From positions 1-41,595 of IMG/VR virus record IMGVR_UViG_3300009320_000042: a stretch of 41,595 nt of DNA. One strand, written 5' to 3'. Source of the stretch: a virus. Below the pieces are notes generated by a model, which did not search any database, was not told the DNA's origin, and worked only from the letters and a program-made list of their open reading frames with translations. Shown here one piece after another: positions 9,497 through 17,418 of the stretch. The position numbers and the translations under genes are program-made. Position 1 is the stretch's first letter; each line of letters opens with the position of its first letter.

Positions 9497-11727
9497 CTAA
9501 TTATCTGACTTAAGTTGCCTTTATTGCTATACCTTGCAAAGTTAATCAATATTCTTGATTCTTTTCTTTCAGGTTGATACAAGTGTTTTTGACAAGCCAT
9601 AATAGCTAATCCTGAACTAATTGACGCATCATACTTAGTTCTATTACTTATATCAAACCTTGCCCAATCCTCAAGAGTCCTGTTAAAAGGCATTGTATTC
9701 ATATCTCCTTCTTCAGTTTTTAAACCAACGTGTTTCTCTATAAATGATTCAATAGCAGCAGCGTGAGCTTGTTTAACATCCTCACTCGAGTTGGGTATAC
9801 CCCCTAACTCTCTTTCTGTTTTTGAAAGTTTAGTAAACACTTTGTCGGGTCTATTCATACAATAACCTCTATACCCTCTGTTTTTAAAATGGTATAATAA
9901 TCTTGGCTTGTTATTTTCAATTAATATTGGCATACCATAAAACACACACGCCATCAAAACATCTTCAAAAAATATTTCTGCAGTTTGTGGTCTTGCGATA
10001 TACTCTAAAAAAAACTCATTACTTGGTGCTTCTTCCATACTAAATTTAGTTAGTCCGTGTAATGCACCATTAGAGCCTTTGCCTCCTACTGTTCCTGATA
10101 TGTCATATGAGTCACAACCGAAAGCTCCTATATGTTCATTTCCGGGATATCTAATCCCGTTCTTTGTTTTTATATTATTCTGTAAATTAATGTTGGGTAC
10201 CCACGTAATTAAAAACCTTCCTCTTTTGTCAGGGGAAAATAAAACTTTTGAATCTTTTATTCCATCCTTCCAACTAAAAGAGCCACGTGTAACATATTGG
10301 TCCGTAATCATTCCGTCATTATAATCTATCTGCTGATATATCTTTGTCAGATTAAATAATGATTGTTTGCTTTCATCTCTAAATGCGTGAGACTCTGTTC
10401 TTGGAAACTGTCTGTAATATTCATTCAAAGCATCAGCATCATTCTTTAATGATTCAACTTCATTCTCCCAATACTCAATAGCACCCATAGATATAGTTTC
10501 ATTGTCTATACCTAAAACTTTTACAGGAGGTGTGTCTAAAACAGGATTACCATATCTATCTATGAATCCTTCCATATTCCATTCCATAGGAATAAATAGT
10601 GAATATAAACCACTTTTAGTTTGACCGTTTGAGTTACGTTTAGTAACATCTGAGTCATAATACAATTGCTTGAAATTATCCCCACCCTTTGCTAATGCAT
10701 TGGATGTTGAACCCATCATACACTTACCTATAATCTTGCTACCTAAACGTAAACAAGTTTTAGTTACACGCCAATTGTTTAATATGTTATTTGGCTTTAG
10801 CCATTTTCCACTTTCATCGTGAACTAATAATAATAACTTTTCACCATCATAACTGTTGTCATCAGTATTCTTCCAATCAATAGTAGTATCTAATCCTTGT
10901 ATCTCTTCATCATCAGAGTCATACATATTCTTTTTAGTAATCTTAGATGCGGGTACACGATAAGCTAATTCTGTTTTTGGTTTATCCATACCATCCATAA
11001 TCGGTTTAAAAAAGAACGGTAGCCTACTATTTATTGGTACTACTTTATCAGTAAACATTTTCTTTGCATCCGAACCCGTCTTTGAAAGTATTCCAACTCT
11101 TGAATCTTTTGCGAGTGTACCTGTATTCACACATTCTGATGACGACATAAAAGAAAATCCTGAACGTCTAATCTTTAGATATATCATTCCAAAACTTCTT
11201 TTGTCAGCTTTACAAGCCTCCCAAAAAATATACAATAATCTATTAGCTTCTCTATAGTCAGGATAACCAACATCAATATTAGTCCACTGTAGATACATAT
11301 AGTGAGCACCTGTTATGTAAGTGGGAATACCGTTGTTCATAAACCAACACCCATCTTCTCTATAGTCAAACTCTTGCTCAATGTAATCAACCCATCTGCT
11401 TTTAAATTCAGAAGGCATATCATTCCATTGAAATATAGATTGAATCTTTGATAATTGTTTGGGTAACTCTCGTCTCTCCCAATACTGTTTGCTTTTATCT
11501 GAGTGTCTTTGAAGACACTCTTTGGGTGTTTTAGGTAGTGCAATCTTTAAACCTGATATCTCAATGACATCACCGATTTGTCCTGTCTTAGATATAACAA
11601 CTACATCATACTTTTCATCGTAACCATAAATCCAAGACTTGTTACGATTCTTATTACTAAGTACGTTTTTAGGTACGTAATTATTTAGTACTCTATATAG
11701 TTCGCTATTTAGACCTTCTTTCTGCAA
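9493..11727 (-). CDS. terL: Terminase large subunit
   Basis: A 744-aa packaging ATPase/nuclease. The segment 'HYMYLQWTNIDVGYPDYREA' followed by 'YLKIRRSGFSF' is characteristic of crAss-like TerL; the latter is the atypical Walker A (RRSGFS, about residues 188-193). The acidic Walker B 'LLLLVHDE' lies near residue 300, and an RNase H-type nuclease Asp is likely in 'GAFGCDSYD' near 535. It overlaps the TerS-like gene by 23 nt and the portal by 4 nt. One copy of the 16-bp palindrome lies inside it at about residues 70-75 (ECLQRHS). Confidence 0.92.
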   Translation of the reverse strand: MQKEGLNSELYRVLNNYVPKNVLSNKNRNKSWIYGYDEKYDVVVISKTGQIGDVIEISGLKIALPKTPKECLQRHSDKSKQYWERRELPKQLSKIQSIFQWNDMPSEFKSRWVDYIEQEFDYREDGCWFMNNGIPTYITGAHYMYLQWTNIDVGYPDYREANRLLYIFWEACKADKRSFGMIYLKIRRSGFSFMSSSECVNTGTLAKDSRVGILSKTGSDAKKMFTDKVVPINSRLPFFFKPIMDGMDKPKTELAYRVPASKITKKNMYDSDDEEIQGLDTTIDWKNTDDNSYDGEKLLLLVHDESGKWLKPNNILNNWRVTKTCLRLGSKIIGKCMMGSTSNALAKGGDNFKQLYYDSDVTKRNSNGQTKSGLYSLFIPMEWNMEGFIDRYGNPVLDTPPVKVLGIDNETISMGAIEYWENEVESLKNDADALNEYYRQFPRTESHAFRDESKQSLFNLTKIYQQIDYNDGMITDQYVTRGSFSWKDGIKDSKVLFSPDKRGRFLITWVPNINLQNNIKTKNGIRYPGNEHIGAFGCDSYDISGTVGGKGSNGALHGLTKFSMEEAPSNEFFLEYIARPQTAEIFFEDVLMACVFYGMPILIENNKPRLLYHFKNRGYRGYCMNRPDKVFTKLSKTERELGGIPNSSEDVKQAHAAAIESFIEKHVGLKTEEGDMNTMPFNRTLEDWARFDISNRTKYDASISSGLAIMACQKHLYQPERKESRILINFARYSNKGNLSQIIR
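11503..11518 (-). repeat. 16-bp palindrome, copy 2
   Basis: Inside terL, read in frame as CLQRH. Confidence 0.95.
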
Positions 11728-11983
11728 ATCCTTGTTTAGTATCTATTTTTGTATTAGGTGTTATTTCAGCAAGAGCCTCACGCTCTTCCTCAACACGTTT
11801 TAATATTTCAAACGCATCAAAGATTGCTAACTTCTTTGTAGCTGCTGCATTCTTTAATCTGTCTGCAGCTAAATCATCTTCAGGGTCAGGTTTAATAATT
11901 TTTTCTTTAGCAACTTTTATTAATTGTTCTACTGCCTGATGACCTGCTTCTATAATTTTTAATTTGATTTCTTTACTATTCAT
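11705..11983 (-). CDS. Putative terminase small subunit
   Basis: A 92-aa, mostly helical protein (KIIEAGHQAVEQLIKVAKEK, then a DPEDDLAADRLKNAAATKK segment) immediately before terL. Proteins of this type precede terL in many Bacteroidota phages and are taken to be the DNA-recognition subunit. It overlaps terL by 23 nt and the GroES-like gene by 4 nt, so the three are translationally coupled. No helix-turn-helix is obvious by eye, so the role is inferred from position and size. Confidence 0.5.
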   Translation of the reverse strand: MNSKEIKLKIIEAGHQAVEQLIKVAKEKIIKPDPEDDLAADRLKNAAATKKLAIFDAFEILKRVEEEREALAEITPNTKIDTKQGFAERRSK

Positions 11984-12543
11984 AATACTAATGTAATTGA
12001 ATGGTCATACATTCTATAAAGAGTTTCACCATCAACATTAAATTTATATTCTTGAAAAGGTTTGTAACAAACTGTATCTCCTATCTCAACACCCTTGCTT
12101 TTTAGATAATCATTCACGATTACAACTTCACCCATTAAAGGTTCTTTTGTGAATGGCTTAAATATATAACTATCTTTAACAGGGATGGGTTTAACAAAAC
12201 AATACCTATCGTATCCATACCACTTATCATCTTTCTTGTAAGCAAAAAATTGGTCCGGGTCTAAAAAGAAAATGTTTTCTTTTAGAAAACTCTTACCGCT
12301 TCTTCTACGTCCTTTCATATCATTGTAAAATTTAAAGACGTTATGATGAACTAATAATGTATCTCCTTTCTCAATAGGACCACAATAATTAAGAGGTGTC
12401 TCAAGAACTATTGCTTCTCTATTTGAGGTAGATGCATCTTCTTCAGAGGTGCTTGTTATAAAATCAATACCTCCTATGTTTTTTATGTTATCGTATCTCC
12501 TATTATTTTTAGGTTCTACAATGAATTGATAAATAGACTTCAT
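11980..12543 (-). CDS. GroES-like (Cpn10-fold) protein, two-part, next to the terminase
   Basis: A 187-aa protein. The first half has 'CGPIEKGDTLLVHHNVFKF' and the second half ends 'GVEIGDTVCYKPFQEY', then 'NVDGETLYRMYDHSITLVL'. The GD-V pattern followed by a dG...y.m...I..vL ending is the GroES signature, here apparently in two copies or one enlarged copy. It differs from the canonical groES at 21800. Such proteins are often annotated as co-chaperonin near phage terminases. It could cap GroEL or simply use the fold structurally. The ATGA overlap with the TerS-like gene and the 1-nt overlap with the gene before show one operon. Confidence 0.55.
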   Translation of the reverse strand: MKSIYQFIVEPKNNRRYDNIKNIGGIDFITSTSEEDASTSNREAIVLETPLNYCGPIEKGDTLLVHHNVFKFYNDMKGRRRSGKSFLKENIFFLDPDQFFAYKKDDKWYGYDRYCFVKPIPVKDSYIFKPFTKEPLMGEVVIVNDYLKSKGVEIGDTVCYKPFQEYKFNVDGETLYRMYDHSITLVL

Positions 12544-12767
12544 TAAAAATTTATATTGTACTCAATGGATATAGGCATAGTGGATGTAAACTCTTTCCAC
12601 AAGACAACCTCGTCATTCTTTTCAATCCAAATTTTTATTGAGTTAGATTCTCTATAGTGCTTTATTAAATGAATAGTGTAGTTTGAATTTAACACTTCTT
12701 GTCCAACAAGATAGTGCATAGCTCCTCCTTTGTAGTCAGGACCTATTGAGATTTTCCTTATGTCCAT
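12543..12767 (-). CDS. Small protein at head of packaging operon
   Basis: A 74-aa protein of unknown function (MDIRKISIGPDYKGGAMHYL), predicted mainly beta. An in-frame ATG exists at 12857, but I chose 12767 because the -7 promoter element and the upstream terminator lie between the two. The stop overlaps the GroES-like start by 1 nt, so it is the first cistron of the packaging operon. Confidence 0.6.
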   Translation of the reverse strand: MDIRKISIGPDYKGGAMHYLVGQEVLNSNYTIHLIKHYRESNSIKIWIEKNDEVVLWKEFTSTMPISIEYNINF

Positions 12768-12789
12768 TTTTAGTTTATTTAATTTATAA

Positions 12790-12797
12790 CAAAGATA
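12790..12797 (-). promoter_or_regulatory. -7 promoter element for packaging operon
   Basis: The minus strand reads TATCTTTG, 23 nt upstream of the chosen ATG at 12767 and directly after a terminator. It probably drives the small gene, GroES-like, TerS-like, terL and portal. Confidence 0.5.
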
Positions 12798-12799
12798 GT

Positions 12800-12828
12800 A
12801 AAAAAAAATACCCCTATAAAGGAGTATT
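12800..12828 (-). terminator. Rho-independent terminator after fibre-like gene
   Basis: On the minus strand AATACTCC, a 6-nt loop and GGGGTATT pair over 8 bp (one G-U), followed by a run of T. Confidence 0.8.
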
Positions 12829-12849
12829 CTTTTAATACGAGAGGGCTCG

Positions 12850-12914
12850 GGATACACCGCTAATCACGAAGATATTCGGATACACCACTCACGACTAACG
12901 TTAATGGACACACC
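12850..12914. repeat. Three GGAYACACC boxes at exact 28-nt spacing
   Basis: GGATACACC starts at 12850 and 12878 and GGACACACC at 12906. The 28-nt period is exact, but the rest of the units has diverged. The block lies in the untranslated tail between the fibre-like gene and its terminator. It is not a multiple of 3, so it is not a coding repeat. Confidence 0.6.
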
Positions 12915-12927
12915 CTGCCCTATTTTT

Positions 12928-13938
12928 TTAATTTTTTCTTCTTGATATTATACCTGAAGTTCCTACAGTCATAATAGCTTTTTCTAATGGGTAATTAACT
13001 CCAAACCCTCTTTGATACGATAAAGTTACAGGATTTGAAGGTTCTCCAAATATATATGGAACTGTATGGTTAGTCAATGTAAAGTTAGGATTCTCAATAC
13101 CTACGACTAATCTAAAATATATTTTAAGCATTTGAGCAGGAGGTCCTTGAGCATCAAAAGGAGTTAAGGTATTCCATCCCGCAGACGTTTGTTGATTATC
13201 TACAGTGTTTCTTGCTCTAAACAATAAGTTGTTAGGAATGTCATCAACTAATCCTGTAGGATAATTAAAGTTGGTATACTCTGTAGTTTGTGGTGTACCA
13301 TTAGGAGTTTCATAATTAAACAAAAACTGAAGCTGATTGAAAGGAACTTCTATATGTGTTGTCTCATAAAGGTTGGGGTCAAAAAAATCTGCTACTGCAC
13401 CTGTGTTTGCAACCTTTAAATCACCAATAACATTCCACTCTGTTACAATAGGATGAAATTTAACACTATAACCTGCGGCATTATACATAAACGCATCTCC
13501 ATTACCCCAATTTGTATTTCCAAATCTTGCTTGTGTATAGGCTCCGTTTAAGTGTGGAGGATGAGTCCATCCACCACTTTTGCCGTATTGACCTGCAGCT
13601 CCTACAGTTCTCTTAACTTTAGCTTGGTTTTTTGTATACATAAAAAGTCTTGCGGTTGGATTTTCTTGAAGCCATTTAATATTATCTCCTTGAAATCCTT
13701 TAATACACAACTTACTATTAATACCCCACAAGTCATCTGTTGTACCTCTTTTCTTTACAATGTACAATTCAGGTACAGGGATAGTATTGTTTTCAGGAAG
13801 TTTTGAATTGGTGTAATTAGCTATACCATCAACCGTAATGTTTTTAGTGGCATCTTTAACAGACCCACTTGTTTCAGAGATTATTATTTTATCATCTCCT
13901 TTTGGATTTACAATATTATAGTTAGCTATCTTACCCAT
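12928..13938 (-). CDS. Virion surface/fibre-like protein with family-B N-terminal tag
   Basis: A 336-aa protein. Residues 1-45 (DDKIIISETSGS, then DATKNITVDGIANYTNS) match the N terminus of the 185-aa protein at 19609 (DDLIVITDKSDNDATKNITV), while the bodies differ. Shared N-terminal segments with variable bodies are usual for phage fibre, spike or decoration proteins, where the common part docks to the virion. The body is beta-rich and aromatic. It is last in the run from 14174 and is followed by a terminator. Receptor binding is inferred. Confidence 0.5.
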   Translation of the reverse strand: MGKIANYNIVNPKGDDKIIISETSGSVKDATKNITVDGIANYTNSKLPENNTIPVPELYIVKKRGTTDDLWGINSKLCIKGFQGDNIKWLQENPTARLFMYTKNQAKVKRTVGAAGQYGKSGGWTHPPHLNGAYTQARFGNTNWGNGDAFMYNAAGYSVKFHPIVTEWNVIGDLKVANTGAVADFFDPNLYETTHIEVPFNQLQFLFNYETPNGTPQTTEYTNFNYPTGLVDDIPNNLLFRARNTVDNQQTSAGWNTLTPFDAQGPPAQMLKIYFRLVVGIENPNFTLTNHTVPYIFGEPSNPVTLSYQRGFGVNYPLEKAIMTVGTSGIISRRKN

Positions 13939-13940
13939 AA

Positions 13941-14174
13941 TTATTTCTTACTGTTTTTGGAGACATCTCCTGTCTGTAAATTTATTACAGAGTCTTCTCC
14001 ATATTTTTTAATTAGTTTCTGTTCCTCCTGTGAGAACTTTGCTCTAAGTACATTAACGCCCTGCATTAATCCTGACTTTTGAATCTCAAGTTCTCCGAGT
14101 TGAATTTTCATTTTCGTGAACTCTTTATTCAGGTCATTGATTGATTCTAACTCTTCTTTAGTTAATTTTGCCAT
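13941..14174 (-). CDS. Small coiled-coil protein
   Basis: A 77-aa protein (MAKLTKEELESINDLNKEF), heptad-like throughout residues 5-60, ending in Lys/Ser. It lies 2 nt before the fibre-like gene and follows a -7 element. It could be a chaperone or trimerisation partner for that gene. No family is recognised. Confidence 0.6.
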   Translation of the reverse strand: MAKLTKEELESINDLNKEFTKMKIQLGELEIQKSGLMQGVNVLRAKFSQEEQKLIKKYGEDSVINLQTGDVSKNSKK

Positions 14175-14197
14175 TTGATTTAATTTTAATATTTATA

Positions 14198-14205
14198 CAA
14201 AGGTA
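14198..14205 (-). promoter_or_regulatory. -7 promoter element upstream of coiled-coil gene
   Basis: The minus strand reads TACCTTTG, 23 nt upstream of the ATG at 14174, in the gap after the holin gene. Confidence 0.45.
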
Positions 14206-14210
14206 ATGAT

Positions 14211-14600
14211 TTACTTTTTAATCTTTTCAAAAGACCTCCCACCAAAATATGCTGAGATAACTGTTATTAAAACAATCTGAAGTAAATCAACCCAATTTTC
14301 TTTTACATCAAAAGAAATAAAACCTGCATCTATAAATACCATTAGCACAGTAGATACAACTAAAAATAACAAAACCAAAGGTCTTACATTTTTAGATAGC
14401 CACGAATCAGAAGTCATATCTGACTTCCATCGCTCCGTTACGTTTTGTTGCATATCTTTTTCAGCATCAATAAATATCTGTGTAAGCTCTTTTTCAAATT
14501 GAGCTTTCTCATCTTTTGTGTGAACGAACCTATCAATAAGTCCTCCTACTTTTTCTCCTACTTTATCTAAGCCAAATATTTTCTTTAGTATTTCTTTCAT
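14211..14600 (-). CDS. Holin, 3TM-type
   Basis: A 129-aa protein. The N-terminal 55 residues are charged and helical, then comes 'RWKSDMTSDSWLSKNVRPL' followed by two clear hydrophobic segments (about 74-90 and 101-119) and a basic tail (KIKK). The W-x-SDM-x-SDSWLSKN-x-RPL signature is that of the 3TM holin family also found in gene transfer agents. It overlaps the amidase start region by 4 nt (ATGA), the usual endolysin-holin pairing, with order amidase then holin. It would permeabilise the inner membrane late in infection. Confidence 0.8.
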   Translation of the reverse strand: MKEILKKIFGLDKVGEKVGGLIDRFVHTKDEKAQFEKELTQIFIDAEKDMQQNVTERWKSDMTSDSWLSKNVRPLVLLFLVVSTVLMVFIDAGFISFDVKENWVDLLQIVLITVISAYFGGRSFEKIKK

Positions 14601-15016
14601 AAGTTCTTGTATTCTTCTGTTGCATCAAAACTTGGACAAGCCTTTGGAGCAAAATCCCTATGTCCATTTATTGTAGCATCAGGTGCTAATAGTTTTAAAA
14701 AATACAACAAATATTCTAATGATTCTTTTTGTTTATCTGTTCTTGTGTCTTTAGGAGTTTTACCATCTTTCTCTACTCCACCGATGTAACATACACCCCA
14801 CGATTTGCAATTCAATCCTTTGGTGTGAGCACCGCATACATTTATACTTCTACCGGTCTGAATGGTTCCATCCATAAGAACTATGAAATGGTATCCGCAC
14901 CCTCTCCATCCTCGTGCCTTATGCCATTTATCTATAACGTTTACATCAATACTGTCATCTCCTTCTCTTGTAGCTGAACAGTGTACTATAATATTTTTAA
15001 CATCACTTGGATTCAT
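14597..15016 (-). CDS. Endolysin, N-acetylmuramoyl-L-alanine amidase (Amidase_2)
   Basis: A 139-aa single-domain enzyme without a signal peptide. 'IIVHCSATREG' supplies the first zinc His, 'GCGYHFIVLMDG' the fold core, 'CGAHTKGLN' the following motif, and 'INGHRDFAPKACPSFD' the C-terminal zinc ligands (His and Cys), as in T7 lysozyme. It cleaves the amide between MurNAc and L-Ala in peptidoglycan once the holin opens the membrane. It overlaps the small basic gene and the holin gene by 4 nt each. Confidence 0.93.
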   Translation of the reverse strand: MNPSDVKNIIVHCSATREGDDSIDVNVIDKWHKARGWRGCGYHFIVLMDGTIQTGRSINVCGAHTKGLNCKSWGVCYIGGVEKDGKTPKDTRTDKQKESLEYLLYFLKLLAPDATINGHRDFAPKACPSFDATEEYKNL

Positions 15017-15138
15017 TTGCCTTGACCTCTATATTTTTTTTTATATTTAGTTTGACTGCGTGATGCATTCTTTGAATGAACACCGGGTCTTTTTTTTCGA
15101 TTCTTTTTTTGGAATACAGGTATATGTATTTTAGCCAT
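15013..15138 (-). CDS. Very small basic protein
   Basis: A 41-aa protein (MAKIHIPVFQKKNRKKRPGV, then a Lys/Arg/Ser-rich tail ending RGQGK). The start shares TAATG with the stop of the upstream gene, and the stop shares ATGA with the amidase start, so it is a real coupled cistron. It is strongly basic and might bind nucleic acid or be a minor virion component. No family is assigned. Confidence 0.7.
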   Translation of the reverse strand: MAKIHIPVFQKKNRKKRPGVHSKNASRSQTKYKKKYRGQGK

Positions 15139-15479
15139 TACTGTAAGGAGTCAATATATATTTGTAGTTTCTCTACGCTTATAGTTGGTTCAAACATTAT
15201 ATTACCTTCCCATACTCTATATGGCTTACCATCTTTTTTAATAGCAATCACAGGAATCTTATTAAATGTTTTCTTTATATGATTTGGCTGCTCTTCATAG
15301 AGAGCTTCCTCTACATTGCAGTTTGTAAGTTTATGAAGTGGTAAAGAATTTTTTCTATTCCAATTACTATTTATCTGAAGAACTGTAACACTATGAACTA
15401 CCTCTTCTTTTTTAACAGGCATAGGCGATATTAACATCGCTGCTATAATTAAAAAAAGAATTGAGATTAGAGACTTCAT
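15138..15479 (-). CDS. Membrane-anchored or secreted thioredoxin-like protein
   Basis: A 113-aa protein with an N-terminal signal or anchor (MKSLISILFLIIAAMLISP). The rest resembles a thioredoxin half: 'VTVLQINSNWNRKNSLPLHKL', then 'KIPVIAIKKDGKPYRVWEGN' with a cis-Pro-like IP. The active-site CXXC is absent (NWNRKN), so it should not be redox-active. It sits in the lysis block, where a periplasmic role (spanin or host-envelope interaction) is possible. It is coupled to the next gene by TAATG. Confidence 0.5.
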   Translation of the reverse strand: MKSLISILFLIIAAMLISPMPVKKEEVVHSVTVLQINSNWNRKNSLPLHKLTNCNVEEALYEEQPNHIKKTFNKIPVIAIKKDGKPYRVWEGNIMFEPTISVEKLQIYIDSLQ

Positions 15480-15481
15480 AA

Positions 15482-15775
15482 TTACTTATTTTCATACAAA
15501 CGAGATTCGAGCAGTTTTAATGTTTCTTTTATTTCTTGAACATCTTCTTTCATTGCATCAACATCTTGCTGAGTTAGCATAATAGTTTTTCTTACTATCT
15601 CGTCTTTGTATTGATATTCTTGCTCTGATATAACAGGCTCAGGTTTCTCCATAGCTAATGCTATGTCTGCCTTTAAAGTAAAATAAACACTCAATATACT
15701 TACTAAAACAAACCCCAATCCTGCGGCATCTTTAATTGTTAGTTTTAACTGAGTGTCTTTCGTAATCTCGCTCAT
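15482..15775 (-). CDS. Single-pass membrane protein with coiled coil
   Basis: A 97-aa protein. One hydrophobic segment (about residues 15-34, AAGLGFVLVSILSVYFTL) is followed by a charged coiled coil (QDVDAMKEDVQEIKETLKLL). This layout suits an inner-membrane spanin-like or accessory lysis protein. It is 2 nt upstream of the thioredoxin-like gene. Assignment to lysis is by context only. Confidence 0.55.
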   Translation of the reverse strand: MSEITKDTQLKLTIKDAAGLGFVLVSILSVYFTLKADIALAMEKPEPVISEQEYQYKDEIVRKTIMLTQQDVDAMKEDVQEIKETLKLLESRLYENK

Positions 15776-15845
15776 CTTTAAATTCTACTATTTCATATTT
15801 AACTTCTATATCTAATAAATAAGAATTTGTTTGTATAAATTCCAT
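15732..15845 (-). CDS. Possible 37-aa leader ORF
   Basis: ATG at 15845 reads MEFIQTNSYLLDIEVKYEIV and ends at 15732, overlapping the start of the membrane gene by 44 nt in another frame. A TAnnTTTG element (TAAATTTG, 15857-15850) lies only 4 nt upstream of this ATG, which would put the transcript start inside the ORF. It may therefore not be translated from that promoter. Confidence 0.25.
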   Translation of the reverse strand: MEFIQTNSYLLDIEVKYEIVEFKDERDYERHSVKTNN

Positions 15846-15889
15846 TGTACAAATTTAAAGAAAATAAAATAATTTATTTATTGAAAAAT

Positions 15890-16939
15890 CTAAGGAGTAC
15901 AGTTGGTAAAGTTAGGCTTAGGTTGTGTCCAATTAGGTTGTAAATTAGAAAACCCACCGCATTGTACAACATTGGCAACATTCCAACTACTTAAATTTTG
16001 ATTATAAACACCCGTAGAAGGACCTGAACATTGAAACATAGCTGACATATTAGTCACATTACTAACATTCCAAGAGCTTAAAGGTTGGTTAAATGATATT
16101 GCTCTTTCAAACATAAAAAACATATTAGTTACATTACTAACATTCCAAGAATTAAGCCATTGATTAAAATCACTTGCTGAACGAAACATATTACTCATAC
16201 TTGTAACGTTACTCACATCCCAATTACTAATATTCTGATTGAATGAAAAAGCACCTCTGAACATACTACCCAAATCTGTTGCACCGGATACATCCCAATT
16301 TCCTATAGGTTGATTAAAGTTATGTGCTGCCTCAAACATTCCATAAAAGGCAAACCCTACACCACTGCTCGTATTCCAAGAATTTAATGGAGAGTTAAAG
16401 GCATTAGCAGAAATGAACATAAAACCAAAGTCAGTAACACTACTTACGTCCCAAGAATCAATGTTTTGATTAAATGAAGTAGCAGAAGAGAACATAGACT
16501 GCATAGTAGTAACACTACTCACATCCCAATTGTTTAAAGGTCGGTTAAAAGAATTTTGTCGTTGGAACATACTCCTCATATTGGTGACATTGCTCACATC
16601 CCAATTTCCTATAGGTTGATTAAATGCTCCTCCACTTGAGTCCAATAAAAACATTTTATCCATATTGGTAACACTGCTCGTATCCCAATTTGAAATATTC
16701 CCATTAAAAGAATTTTTCCCCCTAAAGGCTTCAGACATATCAGTTACCTGACTAACATCCCAATTTTGAATCTTACCATAAGGCACAAGGTCGTAGTCCC
16801 CATTGGGGTCTTGTGCTAATATATCTGTAATTGCTTGGTTAAAAGTTGCGTCCGTCAAAGGGGTTGGTGGAGGCGGTGGGGTTGAAGATTGATTACCCGC
16901 CTCTAATCCTATTCCTATTCCTATTGCTATAGATGCCAT
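15890..16939 (-). CDS. BspA-like (DUF285) repeat surface protein
   Basis: A 349-aa protein. After a short N terminus and a proline linker (STPPPPPTPL, residues about 18-27), about eleven repeats of roughly 23-25 residues run to the end with consensus FNQ-I--WDVS-VT-M--MF. This is the BspA/DUF285 type of leucine-rich-like repeat found in Bacteroidota and Mycoplasma surface adhesins. No signal peptide or membrane anchor is seen, as expected for a virion protein. It is coupled (1 nt gap) to the spike-base-like gene. Binding to host surface or to other biological surfaces is inferred. Confidence 0.75.
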   Translation of the reverse strand: MASIAIGIGIGLEAGNQSSTPPPPPTPLTDATFNQAITDILAQDPNGDYDLVPYGKIQNWDVSQVTDMSEAFRGKNSFNGNISNWDTSSVTNMDKMFLLDSSGGAFNQPIGNWDVSNVTNMRSMFQRQNSFNRPLNNWDVSSVTTMQSMFSSATSFNQNIDSWDVSSVTDFGFMFISANAFNSPLNSWNTSSGVGFAFYGMFEAAHNFNQPIGNWDVSGATDLGSMFRGAFSFNQNISNWDVSNVTSMSNMFRSASDFNQWLNSWNVSNVTNMFFMFERAISFNQPLSSWNVSNVTNMSAMFQCSGPSTGVYNQNLSSWNVANVVQCGGFSNLQPNWTQPKPNFTNCTP

Positions 16940-16940
16940 A

Positions 16941-17408
16941 CTACCATAGTGCTATAATATCTGAAGCACCGGTTCCTGTAGCTTTTACTTTACTTATCAT
17001 TACAGGAATAAAGGTACCGTTTGCGACATTTGTGAACACTAAGTCATCACCACCTACAGTCTCAACAGAAAGAGCTCCTCCTGTTCCTACATATAGTACA
17101 GGTCCCTCACTGTTATCTGTATTGTATACAGAGTATTGATTTCCATTTACAGTAAAAATATTTGCAGACAATCTTAACGATGTGGCAGCTACCGCCTCAA
17201 CTGTTGCAACTGCATTAGTAGTATTATTGTAAACAGTTGCTCCGGGTTTTACTTTTCCAATAAAACTTGCCGTTGAATCAACCAAGTGATTAGCAAGTGT
17301 AGAATCGTTAGTTCCTGAGTTAACTAAATCAGATGGAGATGGCACTATAACATTGTCATCAGGGATTACAGTAATCCCTCTACCGGTTTGTAATTTTTGA
17401 TATGCCAT
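16941..17408 (-). CDS. Spike-base / virion surface protein-like
   Basis: A 155-aa protein starting MAYQKLQTGRGITVIPDDNV. It has a 'DSTASFIGKVKPGATVYNNT' core and ends 'ATGTGASDIIALW'. The pattern LYVGTGGALSVETVGGDD then VANGTFIPVMISKVKATG is common to small phage structural proteins annotated as spike base or decoration. It sits 1 nt before the BspA-like gene, which it may anchor. The family link is from memory. Confidence 0.55.
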   Translation of the reverse strand: MAYQKLQTGRGITVIPDDNVIVPSPSDLVNSGTNDSTLANHLVDSTASFIGKVKPGATVYNNTTNAVATVEAVAATSLRLSANIFTVNGNQYSVYNTDNSEGPVLYVGTGGALSVETVGGDDLVFTNVANGTFIPVMISKVKATGTGASDIIALW

Positions 17409-17418
17409 ATCTCTTGTA

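Noticed and set aside
11117-11150. Further hammerhead-like CTGATGA words (for example 11126 and 23391)
   Set aside because: No stem II followed by GAAA and no pairing stems.
15751-15762. GAGTGTCTTTCG, a partial repeat near 15752
   Set aside because: Only one arm matches; no second arm.
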